A stretch of DNA of 64,000 bases from positions 124,001 through 188,000 of the forward strand of contig NZ_CP036532.1 in the NCBI RefSeq assembly GCF_004331955.1, written 5' to 3'. The notes beneath the pieces are model-generated. The model was not told the origin of the DNA and searched no databases. It worked only from the letters and a program-made list of their open reading frames with translations. Source of the stretch: Roseitalea porphyridii (GTDB lineage Bacteria; Pseudomonadota; Alphaproteobacteria; Rhizobiales; Rhizobiaceae). Positions 1 through 8,682 of the stretch are shown here, piece by piece. The stretch's first letter is position 1. Every line of letters begins with the position of its first letter. The translations under genes and the position numbers were made by a program.

Positions 1-10
1 TCATGCGGCA

Positions 11-955
11 ATGACCGGACGGACCCCCATGTTCGGCCGCATCGCGCTGATCGGCATCGGCCTGATCGGCTCGTCGCTCGCCCACGTCATCCGCCGCGAG
101 GGCCTTGCCGGCCATGTCGCCGTCTCCACGCGCAGCGAGGCGACGCTCGGGCGGGCCAGGGAACTGGGGCTTGGCGACAGCTACACAACCGATCCGGCCG
201 AAGCCGTGCGCGACGCCGATCTGGTCATCGTCTCGGTCCCTGTCGGCGCCTCGGGGGCCGTTGCCGCCGCGATCTCCGGCGCACTCAAGCCCGGCGCCAT
301 CATCACCGATGTCGGCTCGACCAAGCGTTCGGTCATCGACCAGATGCTCCCGCACATGCCCGAAGGCGTGCACTTCATCCCCGGCCACCCGATTGCCGGC
401 ACCGAATATTCCGGCCCCGATGCGGGCTTTGCCGCGCTGTTCACCAATCGCTGGTGCATCCTGACGCCGCTGCCTGAAACCGATCCGGAGGCGCTCGACA
501 CGCTCAAGACCTTCTGGCGGGCCTGCGGCTCGGACATCGACCAGATGGATCCCGACCATCATGACCGCGTGCTGGCCGTCGTCTCCCATCTTCCGCAGCT
601 CATCAGCTACAACATCGTCGGCACCGCCTCGGATCTCGAGACCGTCACCGAATCCGAGGTGATCAAGTACTCGGCGTCCGGCTTCCGCGACTTCACGCGC
701 CTCGCCGCTTCGGACCCGACCATGTGGCGGGACGTCTGCCTGCACAACAAGGAGGCGATCCTGGAGATGCTGTCGCGCTTTTCCGAGGATCTTGCCTCGA
801 TGCAGCGCGCCATCCGATGGGAGGACGGCAAGAAGCTCTTCGACCTGTTCACGCGCACCCGCGCCATCCGCAAGTCGATCATCGAGGCTGGCCAGGACGT
901 CGAGATGCCCGATTTCGGCCGCCAGGCCGCGCGCGGCGACGGCTCAAAGAGCTGA
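11..955 (+). CDS. tyrC: Prephenate/arogenate (cyclohexadienyl) dehydrogenase
   Basis: NAD(P)-dependent oxidative decarboxylation of prephenate or arogenate in tyrosine synthesis; a cytosolic enzyme. The 314-residue product has an N-terminal dinucleotide-binding loop (GIGLIG, residues 15-20), the TDVGSTK stretch near 100 and the GHPIAGTEYSG segment near 125 whose His is catalytic in this family, followed by the all-helical dimerisation domain. Its ATG overlaps a TGA in another frame (ATGA, 11-14), so it is probably the last gene of an operon entering from the left; in rhizobia that neighbour is usually hisC, but only a few bases are visible. A second ATG at 29 is possible. The 3' end overlaps the convergent DUF2125 gene by 12 bp. 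Confidence 0.93.
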   Translation: MTGRTPMFGRIALIGIGLIGSSLAHVIRREGLAGHVAVSTRSEATLGRARELGLGDSYTTDPAEAVRDADLVIVSVPVGASGAVAAAISGALKPGAIITDVGSTKRSVIDQMLPHMPEGVHFIPGHPIAGTEYSGPDAGFAALFTNRWCILTPLPETDPEALDTLKTFWRACGSDIDQMDPDHHDRVLAVVSHLPQLISYNIVGTASDLETVTESEVIKYSASGFRDFTRLAASDPTMWRDVCLHNKEAILEMLSRFSEDLASMQRAIRWEDGKKLFDLFTRTRAIRKSIIEAGQDVEMPDFGRQAARGDGSKS

Positions 956-1957
956 GGGGCCACCAAGCCGAAGCGGCGGGATTCGTCCGACCGGAATGAT
1001 CCCGGCGAAGACGCGGCCCTCGCGCACGGTCAGCGAGATGGTCAGTTCGTCCTCCGGCTCGCCTTCCTGCGTCGGTGTCGACGCGGCCAGCGCTTCGATC
1101 TGCGGTGCGAGTTCCGGAAACGTCTCGCGCGCCACTGCGAGCACACCCGGCACGTCGACGACGCGCACGGAGAATTCCCCGCTCAGCAGCCCCTCCGCCG
1201 ACAGCGAGAACGGGCCGTCGACAATGATGCCGCGATCATCGGTCAGAAGCAGCGCCAGCCGGTTGGCCGTTCCCGACCCTTGCCGGACCGCGCCCGCCCA
1301 GTCCGTCTGCCAGTCATCGAGGCGAACGTCGATATCGAGGCCGACCGCGGGCAGAGCGCGCCCGGCCGTCAGCGACGGATCGAGCGAAAGCCCGCGCGGC
1401 CGCGCCGCGATGTCGAGCGCGGTGCCCTGCATGCGCGCGAACAGGCTGAACCGATCGGCGGCCGCGAGCCGGCCCTGCTCGCCGGCCGAAAGCGCGGCCT
1501 GTTCCGCCTCGATGCCGACCCTTTGCGCGTCGGTCGGGGCGGTAACGAGGCTGGTGCGCGCATTGACCCATGTCAGCGTGTAGCTGCGTCCGGTCGCGGC
1601 ATCGCGCACGACGACCGGCGCGTCCAGTTCGGCGATGATCGTGCGGGGATCGTAGACCTGTGCGGCGGAACGGACCGCCCCGCCCGACACGTCGATCTGC
1701 CCGTCCGCGGTTGCCAGCTCCAGCCGGTCGCAGAACACGCCGATGCGGAACGGGTAGCCGCGCACCTGCTGACCGGGACAGGCGATCTCGATCCGGTCGG
1801 ACCGGTTCGCCTCGAACGCATCGACCGCCGCGTCCACCTGGCCCGCCGCCCAGAACCAGCCGGCCGTGTAGGCGATTGCGACGACGACCACGGCCGCGAG
1901 CAGCCAGCGGATGCGCCGGCCGGCATTGTAGGACGGTTTTTTCTCGGGCGCGCTCAT
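944..1957 (-). CDS. DUF2125 family membrane-anchored protein
   Basis: Protein of unknown function, 337 residues. It has a short charged N-terminus, one membrane segment at about 17-38, then a long extracytoplasmic beta-rich region. Two cysteines (60 and 76) flank the RGYPFRI-type segment typical of DUF2125 and could form a disulfide. This family is widespread in alphaproteobacteria and often sits beside tyrC, as here, although the two genes converge and cannot share a transcript. No catalytic motif is visible. Family assignment comes from recognising the N-terminal pattern; the function is unknown. Confidence 0.8.
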   Translation of the reverse strand: MSAPEKKPSYNAGRRIRWLLAAVVVVAIAYTAGWFWAAGQVDAAVDAFEANRSDRIEIACPGQQVRGYPFRIGVFCDRLELATADGQIDVSGGAVRSAAQVYDPRTIIAELDAPVVVRDAATGRSYTLTWVNARTSLVTAPTDAQRVGIEAEQAALSAGEQGRLAAADRFSLFARMQGTALDIAARPRGLSLDPSLTAGRALPAVGLDIDVRLDDWQTDWAGAVRQGSGTANRLALLLTDDRGIIVDGPFSLSAEGLLSGEFSVRVVDVPGVLAVARETFPELAPQIEALAASTPTQEGEPEDELTISLTVREGRVFAGIIPVGRIPPLRLGGPSAL

Positions 1958-2001
1958 GCTAGCTGGGCTCCTCGCACACGGGCTCGACGGACGCCGCGCT
2001 T

Positions 2002-2529
2002 ATGAACCAATTGTGGATATTCGGCTATGCGTCATTGATGTGGCGGCCGGGCTTTTCCTTCGTCGAACGACGCCGGGCCCGGCTGACCGGTTATCACCGC
2101 AGCCTGTGCATCCATTCGTTCGAGCATCGCGGCACGCGCGAACGGCCGGGCCTCGTGATGGGTCTCGACCGGGGCGGCGCCTGTGTCGGCGTCGCGTTTC
2201 GGGTGGCGCGCGAGGACGAGGACGCGGTGATGGCCTATCTGCGTGCCCGCGAACTGATCACCCGCGTCTACAAGGAGCGGCGCAGCCGCATCGTGCTGTC
2301 TGACGGCCAGGCCGCCGAGGCGGTCACCTACGTGGTCGACCGCCACCACGAGCAATATGCGGGACGCCTCAGCGTCGACGCGGCCGTCGAACGCGTCTGC
2401 GGCGCGGTTGGACAGGCCGGGCCGAACGAGGACTATGTGCTCAATACGGTCGCACACCTGCACGAGCTCGGGATCGAGGATGCGTGGCTGGAGGCTGTGG
2501 CGGCGCGGATCACGCAGCGTCTGTCGTAA
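2002..2529 (+). CDS. chaC: ChaC-like gamma-glutamylcyclotransferase
   Basis: Likely cleaves glutathione (or another gamma-glutamyl compound) to 5-oxoproline in the cytosol. The 175-residue protein carries the family's nucleotide-like loop FGYASLMW (7-14), the HRGT..RPGL segment (42-51) and a Glu in ARE (Glu84) at the position of the catalytic glutamate of ChaC enzymes. It is divergent from the DUF2125 gene with only 44 bp between the starts, and its 3' end overlaps plsC by 20 bp. The length is normal for bacterial ChaC. Confidence 0.9.
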   Translation: MNQLWIFGYASLMWRPGFSFVERRRARLTGYHRSLCIHSFEHRGTRERPGLVMGLDRGGACVGVAFRVAREDEDAVMAYLRARELITRVYKERRSRIVLSDGQAAEAVTYVVDRHHEQYAGRLSVDAAVERVCGAVGQAGPNEDYVLNTVAHLHELGIEDAWLEAVAARITQRLS

Positions 2530-3355
2530 CGTCCTTGCCCGCGCGCAGCGCCTTCACGCGCGCCTGCGCCTCGGGCGGCAGCGGCGGCGGGTTCGGACCG
2601 TCCGCCGCGCGCAGCAGCAGCCGGTCGCAGGCGGCCTCGGTACGCCGCTGCAGTTCGGCCATGAACGCGGCCTTGGTCAGGCCCGGCTCGATCGGATCGA
2701 GCACTTCCACCTCGATCAGCCCCGGGTGGCGCAGGAACTTCCGACGCGGCCAGTAGAGGCCCGCCACGTGCGCAACCGGCACGACCGGCACGTTGAGCTT
2801 TTCATAAAGATGTCCGATGCCGTTCTTGTAGGCGGGCGCAGCGCCGGGCGGTCGCCGCGTGCCTTCCGGATAGATGATGATCTGCCGGCCGTCGGCGACC
2901 GCGTTCTGCGCGCTGGCGTTGATCGCCTTGATCGCCTGGTCGCGATTGCCCCGGTCGATGGCGATCATCTTCATGCGCGCGATGTACCAGCCGAACACCG
3001 GGATCCACATCAGCTCGCGCTTGAGGATGTAGATCGGGTCGGGCCACCAGGGCAGAAAGGCGATCGTGTCCCAGGCCGACTGGTGTTTGGGTGCGATAAT
3101 GTAGCCGCCCTCGGGCAGCTTCTCGCGACCACGCACGACATGGTCCGTGCCGGCGATCACCTTCATCAGCCAAAGGTGCGATCGCGACCAGAAGCGCACG
3201 ATCCACCAGGCGAAGCTGCGCGGGCCCAGGAAGTAGAACGGCGTCCAGAAGATCATCTGGACGACGTTGTTGGCGTAGAACGCCAGGTTGAAAAGAAGCG
3301 ACCGGAACACGAGCACGGGCAGCACCTCGAACGGGCCGGCTGGTCCCCGGCTCAT
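2510..3355 (-). CDS. plsC: 1-acyl-sn-glycerol-3-phosphate acyltransferase
   Basis: Adds the second acyl chain to lysophosphatidic acid in membrane phospholipid synthesis. The protein (281 residues from this start) has a hydrophobic N-terminal segment (about 18-44), the HxxxxD acyltransferase motif (His91 to Asp96), a KRELMWIP block and the YPEGTR phosphate-binding motif. It is the last of four minus-strand genes ftsE-ftsX-ydcF-plsC, with 25 bp to ydcF. The start is uncertain: a downstream methionine (residue 34) would give a shorter protein closer to the family norm. Confidence 0.92.
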   Translation of the reverse strand: MSRGPAGPFEVLPVLVFRSLLFNLAFYANNVVQMIFWTPFYFLGPRSFAWWIVRFWSRSHLWLMKVIAGTDHVVRGREKLPEGGYIIAPKHQSAWDTIAFLPWWPDPIYILKRELMWIPVFGWYIARMKMIAIDRGNRDQAIKAINASAQNAVADGRQIIIYPEGTRRPPGAAPAYKNGIGHLYEKLNVPVVPVAHVAGLYWPRRKFLRHPGLIEVEVLDPIEPGLTKAAFMAELQRRTEAACDRLLLRAADGPNPPPLPPEAQARVKALRAGKDVTTDAA

Positions 3356-3380
3356 GCCGCCCGTTTATCGCGGTCGGCGG

Positions 3381-4043
3381 TCAGATGGAAAGGCCCCGTG
3401 CCTGGGCGACCAGATATTTGGCGTATTCGCCGATCAGCACCCGGTAGCGGTCGACCGTTCCGGTCATGTCGGCTGAACGGGGGTTCTCGTTGATCACGGG
3501 ATAGGCGGTCAGTTGCTGGCCCGGCATCACCCTGCGCATCTCCAGCATCGAACGCGGTACGTGATAATCGTTGGTGACGACGATCAGGCTCGAATAGCCG
3601 TTGCGCGCCGCCCATTCGGCACTGCTCCGCGCGTTGCCGGTCGTGTCCAGCGCCTCCCGGTCGATATCGATGCAACAGGCGTAGAGGTCGGCGCTGACCC
3701 CGAGCGTATTCCGCAGCGTTTCCTCGCTGATCGACGCGTCGACGCCACTGATCAGAAGCCGCGCGCCGTGGTCGGCGCGCAGCAGCGCGACTGCGGAATC
3801 AAGCCGCGCCCGGCCCCCCGTCAGCACGACGATGCCGTCGGCCTTCGCGGCTGGATCGAGGCGATTGGCCTGCGCGTCGACCTGCGCCGCAAAACCGACG
3901 AAGCCGGCCAAGACGAAAGCCGCCCCCGCCAGCAGCGCAAGCGACAGCACGGGAAGCGGCCGGGGCCGGCGGCGACCGGCCGGCCGGTCGGCCTGACCAT
4001 AGCCATCGACGGTGGGATCGGCTTGCGGGCTCGTCTGCATCAC
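3381..4043 (-). CDS. YdcF/ElyC/SanA-type DUF218 membrane protein
   Basis: Member of the DUF218 family, linked in other bacteria to envelope integrity and peptidoglycan or polysaccharide metabolism. The 220 residues comprise a cytoplasmic proline/arginine-rich N-terminus, one membrane anchor (about 28-50) and a periplasmic DUF218 domain with VVLTGGRARLDSA near residue 75 and the NDYHVPRS segment containing the conserved His. It lies between ftsX (111 bp upstream) and plsC, an order conserved in rhizobia. No strong ribosome-binding site is visible before this ATG, so the start is a best guess. Confidence 0.85.
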   Translation of the reverse strand: MMQTSPQADPTVDGYGQADRPAGRRRPRPLPVLSLALLAGAAFVLAGFVGFAAQVDAQANRLDPAAKADGIVVLTGGRARLDSAVALLRADHGARLLISGVDASISEETLRNTLGVSADLYACCIDIDREALDTTGNARSSAEWAARNGYSSLIVVTNDYHVPRSMLEMRRVMPGQQLTAYPVINENPRSADMTGTVDRYRVLIGEYAKYLVAQARGLSI

Positions 4044-4154
4044 GGGGAAGTGTTAACCACCGAATGGGGCAGGCGATAGGCAAAATCATGCCCGAACGGC
4101 GTCGGGAGGGTCCCGTTCCCCGTCAGAATCGCAATTCATGTCCGGCAAAGGCGA

Positions 4155-5111
4155 TCACAATGCCGGATCGGCGCGCTTTTCGTCGATCTCGTGCAGGACG
4201 CTCAGCACGGTGATTCGCGTCGTGATCATCGTCAGGAGCCCGACCAGTCCGATCACGACGAGCACGCCCAGATAGGTCCAGGGGCCGATCGCGAAGTCGC
4301 CGAAGAAGGCCGACAATTGCTCGTTCTCCGCGCTCGTCAGATTGCGGCGGGCCCACAAGCCGGTGGCGAGGAAGACGAGCATCGCCAGCGCCCCGCCGGC
4401 CGCGGCCCCCTGAAGGCCGACCAACAGGAAACGGCGCTCGAACTGCCGGGCGATGAAGCCGGCACGGGCACCGACGAAATGCAGGACCTCGATCACCTCG
4501 TGATTGCCGGCCAGAGCGCCGCGCGTGGCGAACACGACCGTCATGACGAGCGCCGCAAGGACCAGCCCCAGGATGGCGATGCCGGCAAGCGTGGTGGTGC
4601 GCGCCATGGCGACCAGCCGACCCACCCACGCGCGATGATCGTCGAGCGTCGCGTTCGGCACCGCTTCGGTGATCGCCGCGCGCATGGCGGAGAAGTCCGG
4701 CGGCGCCGTCTCGTCGATGGTGATCACCACGAGCCGCGGCACGGGCAGTTCGTCCAGCGCGAGCCCGCTGCCGAGCCATGGCTCGAGCAGCGCCAGCGTC
4801 TCGTCCGGGCCGATGATGCGTGCCGCGCGCACGCCGTCGAAGTCCGCCGCGATCGCCCGCGCCTCGGCCAGCGCCGTCTCGATGTCGAAGTCGCGCGCCG
4901 GCCTGATCTGCACGGTCGCCTCGCGCGAGATCTGGCTCTGCCACGTCGCCGCGCTCTGCCCGACCAGCGACACCGCGCCGATCGTCAAGCTCGACAGGAA
5001 CGACATGATCGCCACCACCAGGATCAGCGCCTGGCCCGCGATGTTGCCCGGCGGCACGATCGGCGAGGGCGAAGGTGTGCGCCCGACCACGATGGTCTCG
5101 TCCCCGCTCAT
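4155..5111 (-). CDS. ftsX: Cell division ABC transporter permease FtsX
   Basis: Inner-membrane partner of FtsE; in other bacteria FtsEX regulates peptidoglycan hydrolases at the division septum. The protein is 318 residues with a first membrane segment after about 25 residues, a periplasmic domain of roughly 110 residues, then three further membrane segments in the second half (around 165-190, 215-240 and 275-300), the standard FtsX layout. Its ATG overlaps the ftsE stop by 4 bp (ATGA), so the pair is translationally coupled. Confidence 0.92.
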   Translation of the reverse strand: MSGDETIVVGRTPSPSPIVPPGNIAGQALILVVAIMSFLSSLTIGAVSLVGQSAATWQSQISREATVQIRPARDFDIETALAEARAIAADFDGVRAARIIGPDETLALLEPWLGSGLALDELPVPRLVVITIDETAPPDFSAMRAAITEAVPNATLDDHRAWVGRLVAMARTTTLAGIAILGLVLAALVMTVVFATRGALAGNHEVIEVLHFVGARAGFIARQFERRFLLVGLQGAAAGGALAMLVFLATGLWARRNLTSAENEQLSAFFGDFAIGPWTYLGVLVVIGLVGLLTMITTRITVLSVLHEIDEKRADPAL

Positions 5112-5803
5112 CCGAACATGTCCAGACGCCCGTTCGACAGGATCATGCGACGCGCGTCGACCTGGTCCATCAGGCCCAGATCGTGCGTTGCGATGACGAC
5201 GGCGGTGCCGGAGCGGTTGAGTTCGATGAACAGGCGCAGCAGGCGGCGCGCCATGGGCGGATCGACATTGCCGGTCGGCTCATCCGCCAGCAGGATCTCC
5301 GGCTGGTCGATCAGCGCGCGCGCGATCGCCACGCGCTGCTTCTCGCCGCCCGAGAGCACCGGCGGGAAGGCGTGCAGCTTGTCGCCGAGCCCGACCCAGT
5401 CGAGCAGTTCGGAAACGTCGCGGCGATAGTTCTCGACCTCCTTGCCGCGCACCCGGAGCGGCAGGGCGACGTTTTCGAAGATCGTCATGTGGCTCAGAAG
5501 ACGGAAATCCTGGAAGACGACGCCGATGCGCCGCCGCAGCAGTGGCAGTTCGTGCCGGTCGAGCGTCAACGCATCCTTGCCGAAGACGGTGATCTGGCCG
5601 CGCGTCGGTCTGAGCGACATGAACAGCAGTCGCAGCAGCGACGTCTTGCCGGCGCCCGAGGGACCGGTCAGGAACTGGAAGGACTGGGCCGGAATGTGAA
5701 AGGAGATGTCGGACAGCACCTCCGGTTCGAGCCCGTACCGCAATCCCACATTGTCGAACCTGATCAAGGGGTCCACCGTCCGCGAATCGCCGGTTGCATG
5801 CAT
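5108..5803 (-). CDS. ftsE: Cell division ATP-binding protein FtsE
   Basis: ABC ATPase that drives FtsX. The 231-residue protein has Walker A GPSGAGKT at 47-54, the Q-loop VVFQDFRLL, the signature LSGGEKQR near 150 and Walker B LLADEPTG near 170, followed by the switch His in ATHD. The reading frame stays open far upstream, but homology begins at about residue 14 and the ATG at 5801-5803 gives the normal family length. It is the first gene of the ftsE-ftsX-ydcF-plsC block, transcribed away from the LysE exporter. Confidence 0.94.
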   Translation of the reverse strand: MHATGDSRTVDPLIRFDNVGLRYGLEPEVLSDISFHIPAQSFQFLTGPSGAGKTSLLRLLFMSLRPTRGQITVFGKDALTLDRHELPLLRRRIGVVFQDFRLLSHMTIFENVALPLRVRGKEVENYRRDVSELLDWVGLGDKLHAFPPVLSGGEKQRVAIARALIDQPEILLADEPTGNVDPPMARRLLRLFIELNRSGTAVVIATHDLGLMDQVDARRMILSNGRLDMFG

Positions 5804-5859
5804 GCCAGCAATAGTGCGGCCGGACCGTGATGAAAACCGGGCCGCCGGACCGGCGGCGC

Positions 5860-6507
5860 TCAGCGGGCCTGCGCCGTGAGGATCTTGACCGCGAACGCGC
5901 CGAAGACGCCGGCGAACAGCCAGTCCAGCGCGCGCGTGACCCTCGGCCGCGCCCGCAGCGCCAGCGCGAAGCGGTCGGCGGCGAAGATCATCGGCAGGAT
6001 CAGCGGTATCGCGACGATCAGGAAGAACAGGCCGAGAAAGACCAGCTTGCCCGGGGCGTCCGGATCGGTGGTTGAGACGAACTGCGGCAGGAAGGTCAGA
6101 AAGAACAGGGCAACCTTGGGATTGAGGATGTTGATGCCGATCCCGGTCAGATAGTGCCCCCACAACGAGCCGGTCCGCTCCGCCTTGCCCTCGCGCATGG
6201 TGAAGGACGAGCCGTGCCGGATTGCCTGAAACGCAAGCCAGACGAGATAGCCCGCGCCGACGATCTTCAGCACAAGGAATGCGGTCGGCGCCGCGACGAG
6301 CAGCGCCGAAAGACCGAGCGCGACCAGCATCGTATGGACGAGGATGCCGGTCACCGCGCCGGCGAAGCAGGCAAGCCCGACCGCGCGCGAATGGGTGATC
6401 GAACGCCCCACATAGAGCGCCATGTCCGGGCCCGGCGTGACCGCAAGGATCGCCGCGGCCAGCGCGAACTGCGCCAGTATCGCCGGATCGGGAATGAACT
6501 GCGTCAT
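5860..6507 (-). CDS. LysE/RhtB-family exporter
   Basis: Probable amino acid or metabolite exporter of the inner membrane. The product has 215 residues and about six membrane segments, with the family's N-terminal TPGPDMALYV motif and the GIGINILNPKVALFF segment in the middle. The start at 6507 is chosen because an AGGGGGAG ribosome-binding site stands just upstream and the homology begins there; an in-frame ATG about 100 bp further upstream would add an implausible extension. It is divergent from the PAP2 gene, with 79 bp between starts. The substrate cannot be told from sequence. Confidence 0.9.
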   Translation of the reverse strand: MTQFIPDPAILAQFALAAAILAVTPGPDMALYVGRSITHSRAVGLACFAGAVTGILVHTMLVALGLSALLVAAPTAFLVLKIVGAGYLVWLAFQAIRHGSSFTMREGKAERTGSLWGHYLTGIGINILNPKVALFFLTFLPQFVSTTDPDAPGKLVFLGLFFLIVAIPLILPMIFAADRFALALRARPRVTRALDWLFAGVFGAFAVKILTAQAR

Positions 6508-6586
6508 GGCTCCCCCTGGGCTCGACCATCTTGCTGCACCGCGCGCTTGCCGCCCGATGCACCGCATGCGAAGGCATCGGCGACCA

Positions 6587-7345
6587 ATGACCGCCGCCAT
6601 GCCTGCCAATCAAGACCCGTTCGGCCTCTGGAGCAACCCGATTCTCGCCCTCGCGCTCGTGATCGGATGGTTCGCTCTTGTCGTCGCGTTCGCCATGCTG
6701 CCGGCGGTCGACCTCGCCGCCTCCGCTCTGTTCTTCGACGAGACCGCCTGCGCCCGCTCGGCAGGGGCTGATCGCTGTGCGGGCTTTCCACTTGCCTCTT
6801 CGCCCCGCGCCAACGCGGTCCGCGACCTCCTGCAGCATGCGCCGGTGGCGATCGGCCTCGCGCTGTCCGTGCTCTTGGTGCTCGATCTGCGCGACGGCGC
6901 GCGCTGGCGCCATGTCCAGCTCCGCACAAAGGCGATCGTGCTTGCGACCCTTGCGCTGGGTCCGGGCGTGATCGTCAATGGCGTTCTCAAGGAGTTTTGG
7001 GGCCGGCCGCGCCCCTGGATGACCGAGCCCTTCGGCGGGACGATGCCGTTTGTCGAGGCGGGTTCCATGGCGGGCGCGTGCGCCGGCAACTGCTCGTTCG
7101 TCTCCGGCGAAGCGGCCGGCGGCGGCTGGCTGATCTGCCTGACGGTTCTGTTCCCGCCCGAGCTTCGCCGCGCCGCCTTCGTCGTGCTCGCGCTGGCCGG
7201 CGTGACGACGGCCATCGGCCGCGTCGCATTCGGCGCGCACTTTTTGTCCGACGCGGTGCTCGGCGTCCTGCTCCCACCGGCGCTGTTCTGCACGTTCGCG
7301 GCCATCGCCGCGTCCATGCGGCGGGGTAGGGCGCCTGCCGTCTGA
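6587..7345 (+). CDS. PAP2-family membrane phosphatase
   Basis: Integral membrane phosphatase of the PAP2/lipid phosphatase group, 252 residues with about five membrane segments. Motif C1 is KEFWGRPRP (135-143), C2 is SFVSGE (170-175) and C3 is [12 protein letters not shown] (211-222). C1 and the His/Asp of C3 are intact, but the usual His of the C2 PSGH motif is Glu, and the Ser of C3 is Gly. A pair of cysteines ([10 protein letters not shown]) lies in the first external loop. Possible substrates are lipid A, phosphatidylglycerophosphate or undecaprenyl pyrophosphate. The ATG at 6599 is an alternative start. Confidence 0.82.
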   Translation: MTAAMPANQDPFGLWSNPILALALVIGWFALVVAFAMLPAVDLAASALFFDETACARSAGADRCAGFPLASSPRANAVRDLLQHAPVAIGLALSVLLVLDLRDGARWRHVQLRTKAIVLATLALGPGVIVNGVLKEFWGRPRPWMTEPFGGTMPFVEAGSMAGACAGNCSFVSGEAAGGGWLICLTVLFPPELRRAAFVVLALAGVTTAIGRVAFGAHFLSDAVLGVLLPPALFCTFAAIAASMRRGRAPAV

Positions 7346-7369
7346 TATCGCCGCCAGGATCGCCTTTCG

Positions 7370-7398
7370 ATTGGCTTGCGCCCGTAGGGAAAGCCAAT
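7370..7398 (+). promoter_or_regulatory. Inverted repeat in the argG leader
   Basis: A perfect 8-bp inverted repeat (ATTGGCTT at 7370-7377 and AAGCCAAT at 7391-7398) with a 13-nt spacer lies 40 bp before the argG start. It could be an operator or an RNA stem in the leader. No poly-T run follows it, so it is not a typical terminator. Its role is inferred from position only. Confidence 0.35.
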
Positions 7399-7437
7399 AT
7401 GGTGCGCGCCGCAACGAACCCTTCTCACGGAACCTTC

Positions 7438-8664
7438 ATGTCGACCGATCTCAAGAACATCAACAAGGTGGTGCTGGCCTATTCGGGCGGGCTGGACACC
7501 TCGATCATCCTCAAATGGCTGCAGACCGAACTGGGCGCCGAGGTCGTCACCTTCACCGCCGATTTGGGCCAGGGCGATGAGCTTGAGCCGGCCCGCAAGA
7601 AGGCCGAAATGCTCGGCATCCGCGAGATCTACATCGAAGATCTGCGCGAGGAGTTCGTGCGGGACTTCGTCTTTCCGATGTTCCGCGCCAACGCCGTCTA
7701 TGAAGGGGTCTACCTGCTGGGCACATCGATCGCCCGGCCGCTGATTTCGAAGCGGCTCGTCGAGATCGCCGCCGAAACCGGCGCCGACGCCGTCGCCCAT
7801 GGCGCGACGGGCAAGGGCAACGACCAGGTACGCTTCGAACTGTCCGCCTATGCGCTCAATCCCGACATCAAGGTGATCGCGCCGTGGCGCGACTGGACGT
7901 TCAAGTCCCGCACCGACCTGCTCGACTTCGCCCGCGACCACCAGATCCCGGTGCCAAAGGACAAGCAGGGCGAGGCCCCGTTCTCCGTCGACGCCAACCT
8001 GCTGCACTCCTCTTCCGAGGGCAAGGTGCTCGAGGACCCCTGGGTGGAGCCGCCCGAATATGTGCACATGCGCACCGTCTCGCCGATGGATGCGCCCGAT
8101 ACGCCGACCGAGATCGAAATCGGCTTCGAAAAAGGCGATGCGGTCGCGCTGAACGGAAAGGCGATGAGCCCGGCAACCCTGCTCGCCGCGCTGAACGATC
8201 TGGGCCGCGACAACGGCATCGGCCGGCTCGATCTGGTCGAGAACCGCTTCGTCGGCATGAAGTCGCGTGGTGTCTACGAGACGCCGGGCGGCACGATCCT
8301 GCTGGCCGCCCACCGGGCGATGGAATCGGTGACGCTCGACCGCGGTGCCGCGCATCTGAAGGACGAACTGATGCCGCGCTATGCCGAGCTGATCTACAAC
8401 GGCTTCTGGTTCTCGCCCGAACGGCTGATGCTGCAGGCGGCGATCGACGAGAGCCAGAGGAGCGTCGAGGGCACGGTGCGGCTCAAGCTCTACAAGGGCA
8501 ACGTGATCGTCACCGGACGCAAGTCGGACGCCTCGCTTTATGACGACGCGCTCGTCACCTTCGAGGACGATCGCGGCGCCTACGACCAGAAGGACGCGGC
8601 CGGCTTCATCCGCCTGAACGCATTGCGGCTGCGCACGCTCGCCGCGCGCGACAGGGGTCGCTGA
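7438..8664 (+). CDS. argG: Argininosuccinate synthase
   Basis: ATP-dependent joining of citrulline and aspartate in arginine synthesis, cytosolic. The 408-residue protein has the PP-loop AYSGGLDTS (13-21), the [13 protein letters not shown] segment that binds aspartate and citrulline, and the EDPW..PPEYV region, all standard for the class. The ATG at 7438 is preferred over an upstream in-frame codon at 7399 because homology begins immediately after it. Transcribed alone or with the downstream TAXI gene, which starts 18 bp after argG stops. Confidence 0.97.
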   Translation: MSTDLKNINKVVLAYSGGLDTSIILKWLQTELGAEVVTFTADLGQGDELEPARKKAEMLGIREIYIEDLREEFVRDFVFPMFRANAVYEGVYLLGTSIARPLISKRLVEIAAETGADAVAHGATGKGNDQVRFELSAYALNPDIKVIAPWRDWTFKSRTDLLDFARDHQIPVPKDKQGEAPFSVDANLLHSSSEGKVLEDPWVEPPEYVHMRTVSPMDAPDTPTEIEIGFEKGDAVALNGKAMSPATLLAALNDLGRDNGIGRLDLVENRFVGMKSRGVYETPGGTILLAAHRAMESVTLDRGAAHLKDELMPRYAELIYNGFWFSPERLMLQAAIDESQRSVEGTVRLKLYKGNVIVTGRKSDASLYDDALVTFEDDRGAYDQKDAAGFIRLNALRLRTLAARDRGR

Positions 8665-8682
8665 CAACGGAGCACCGGAACG

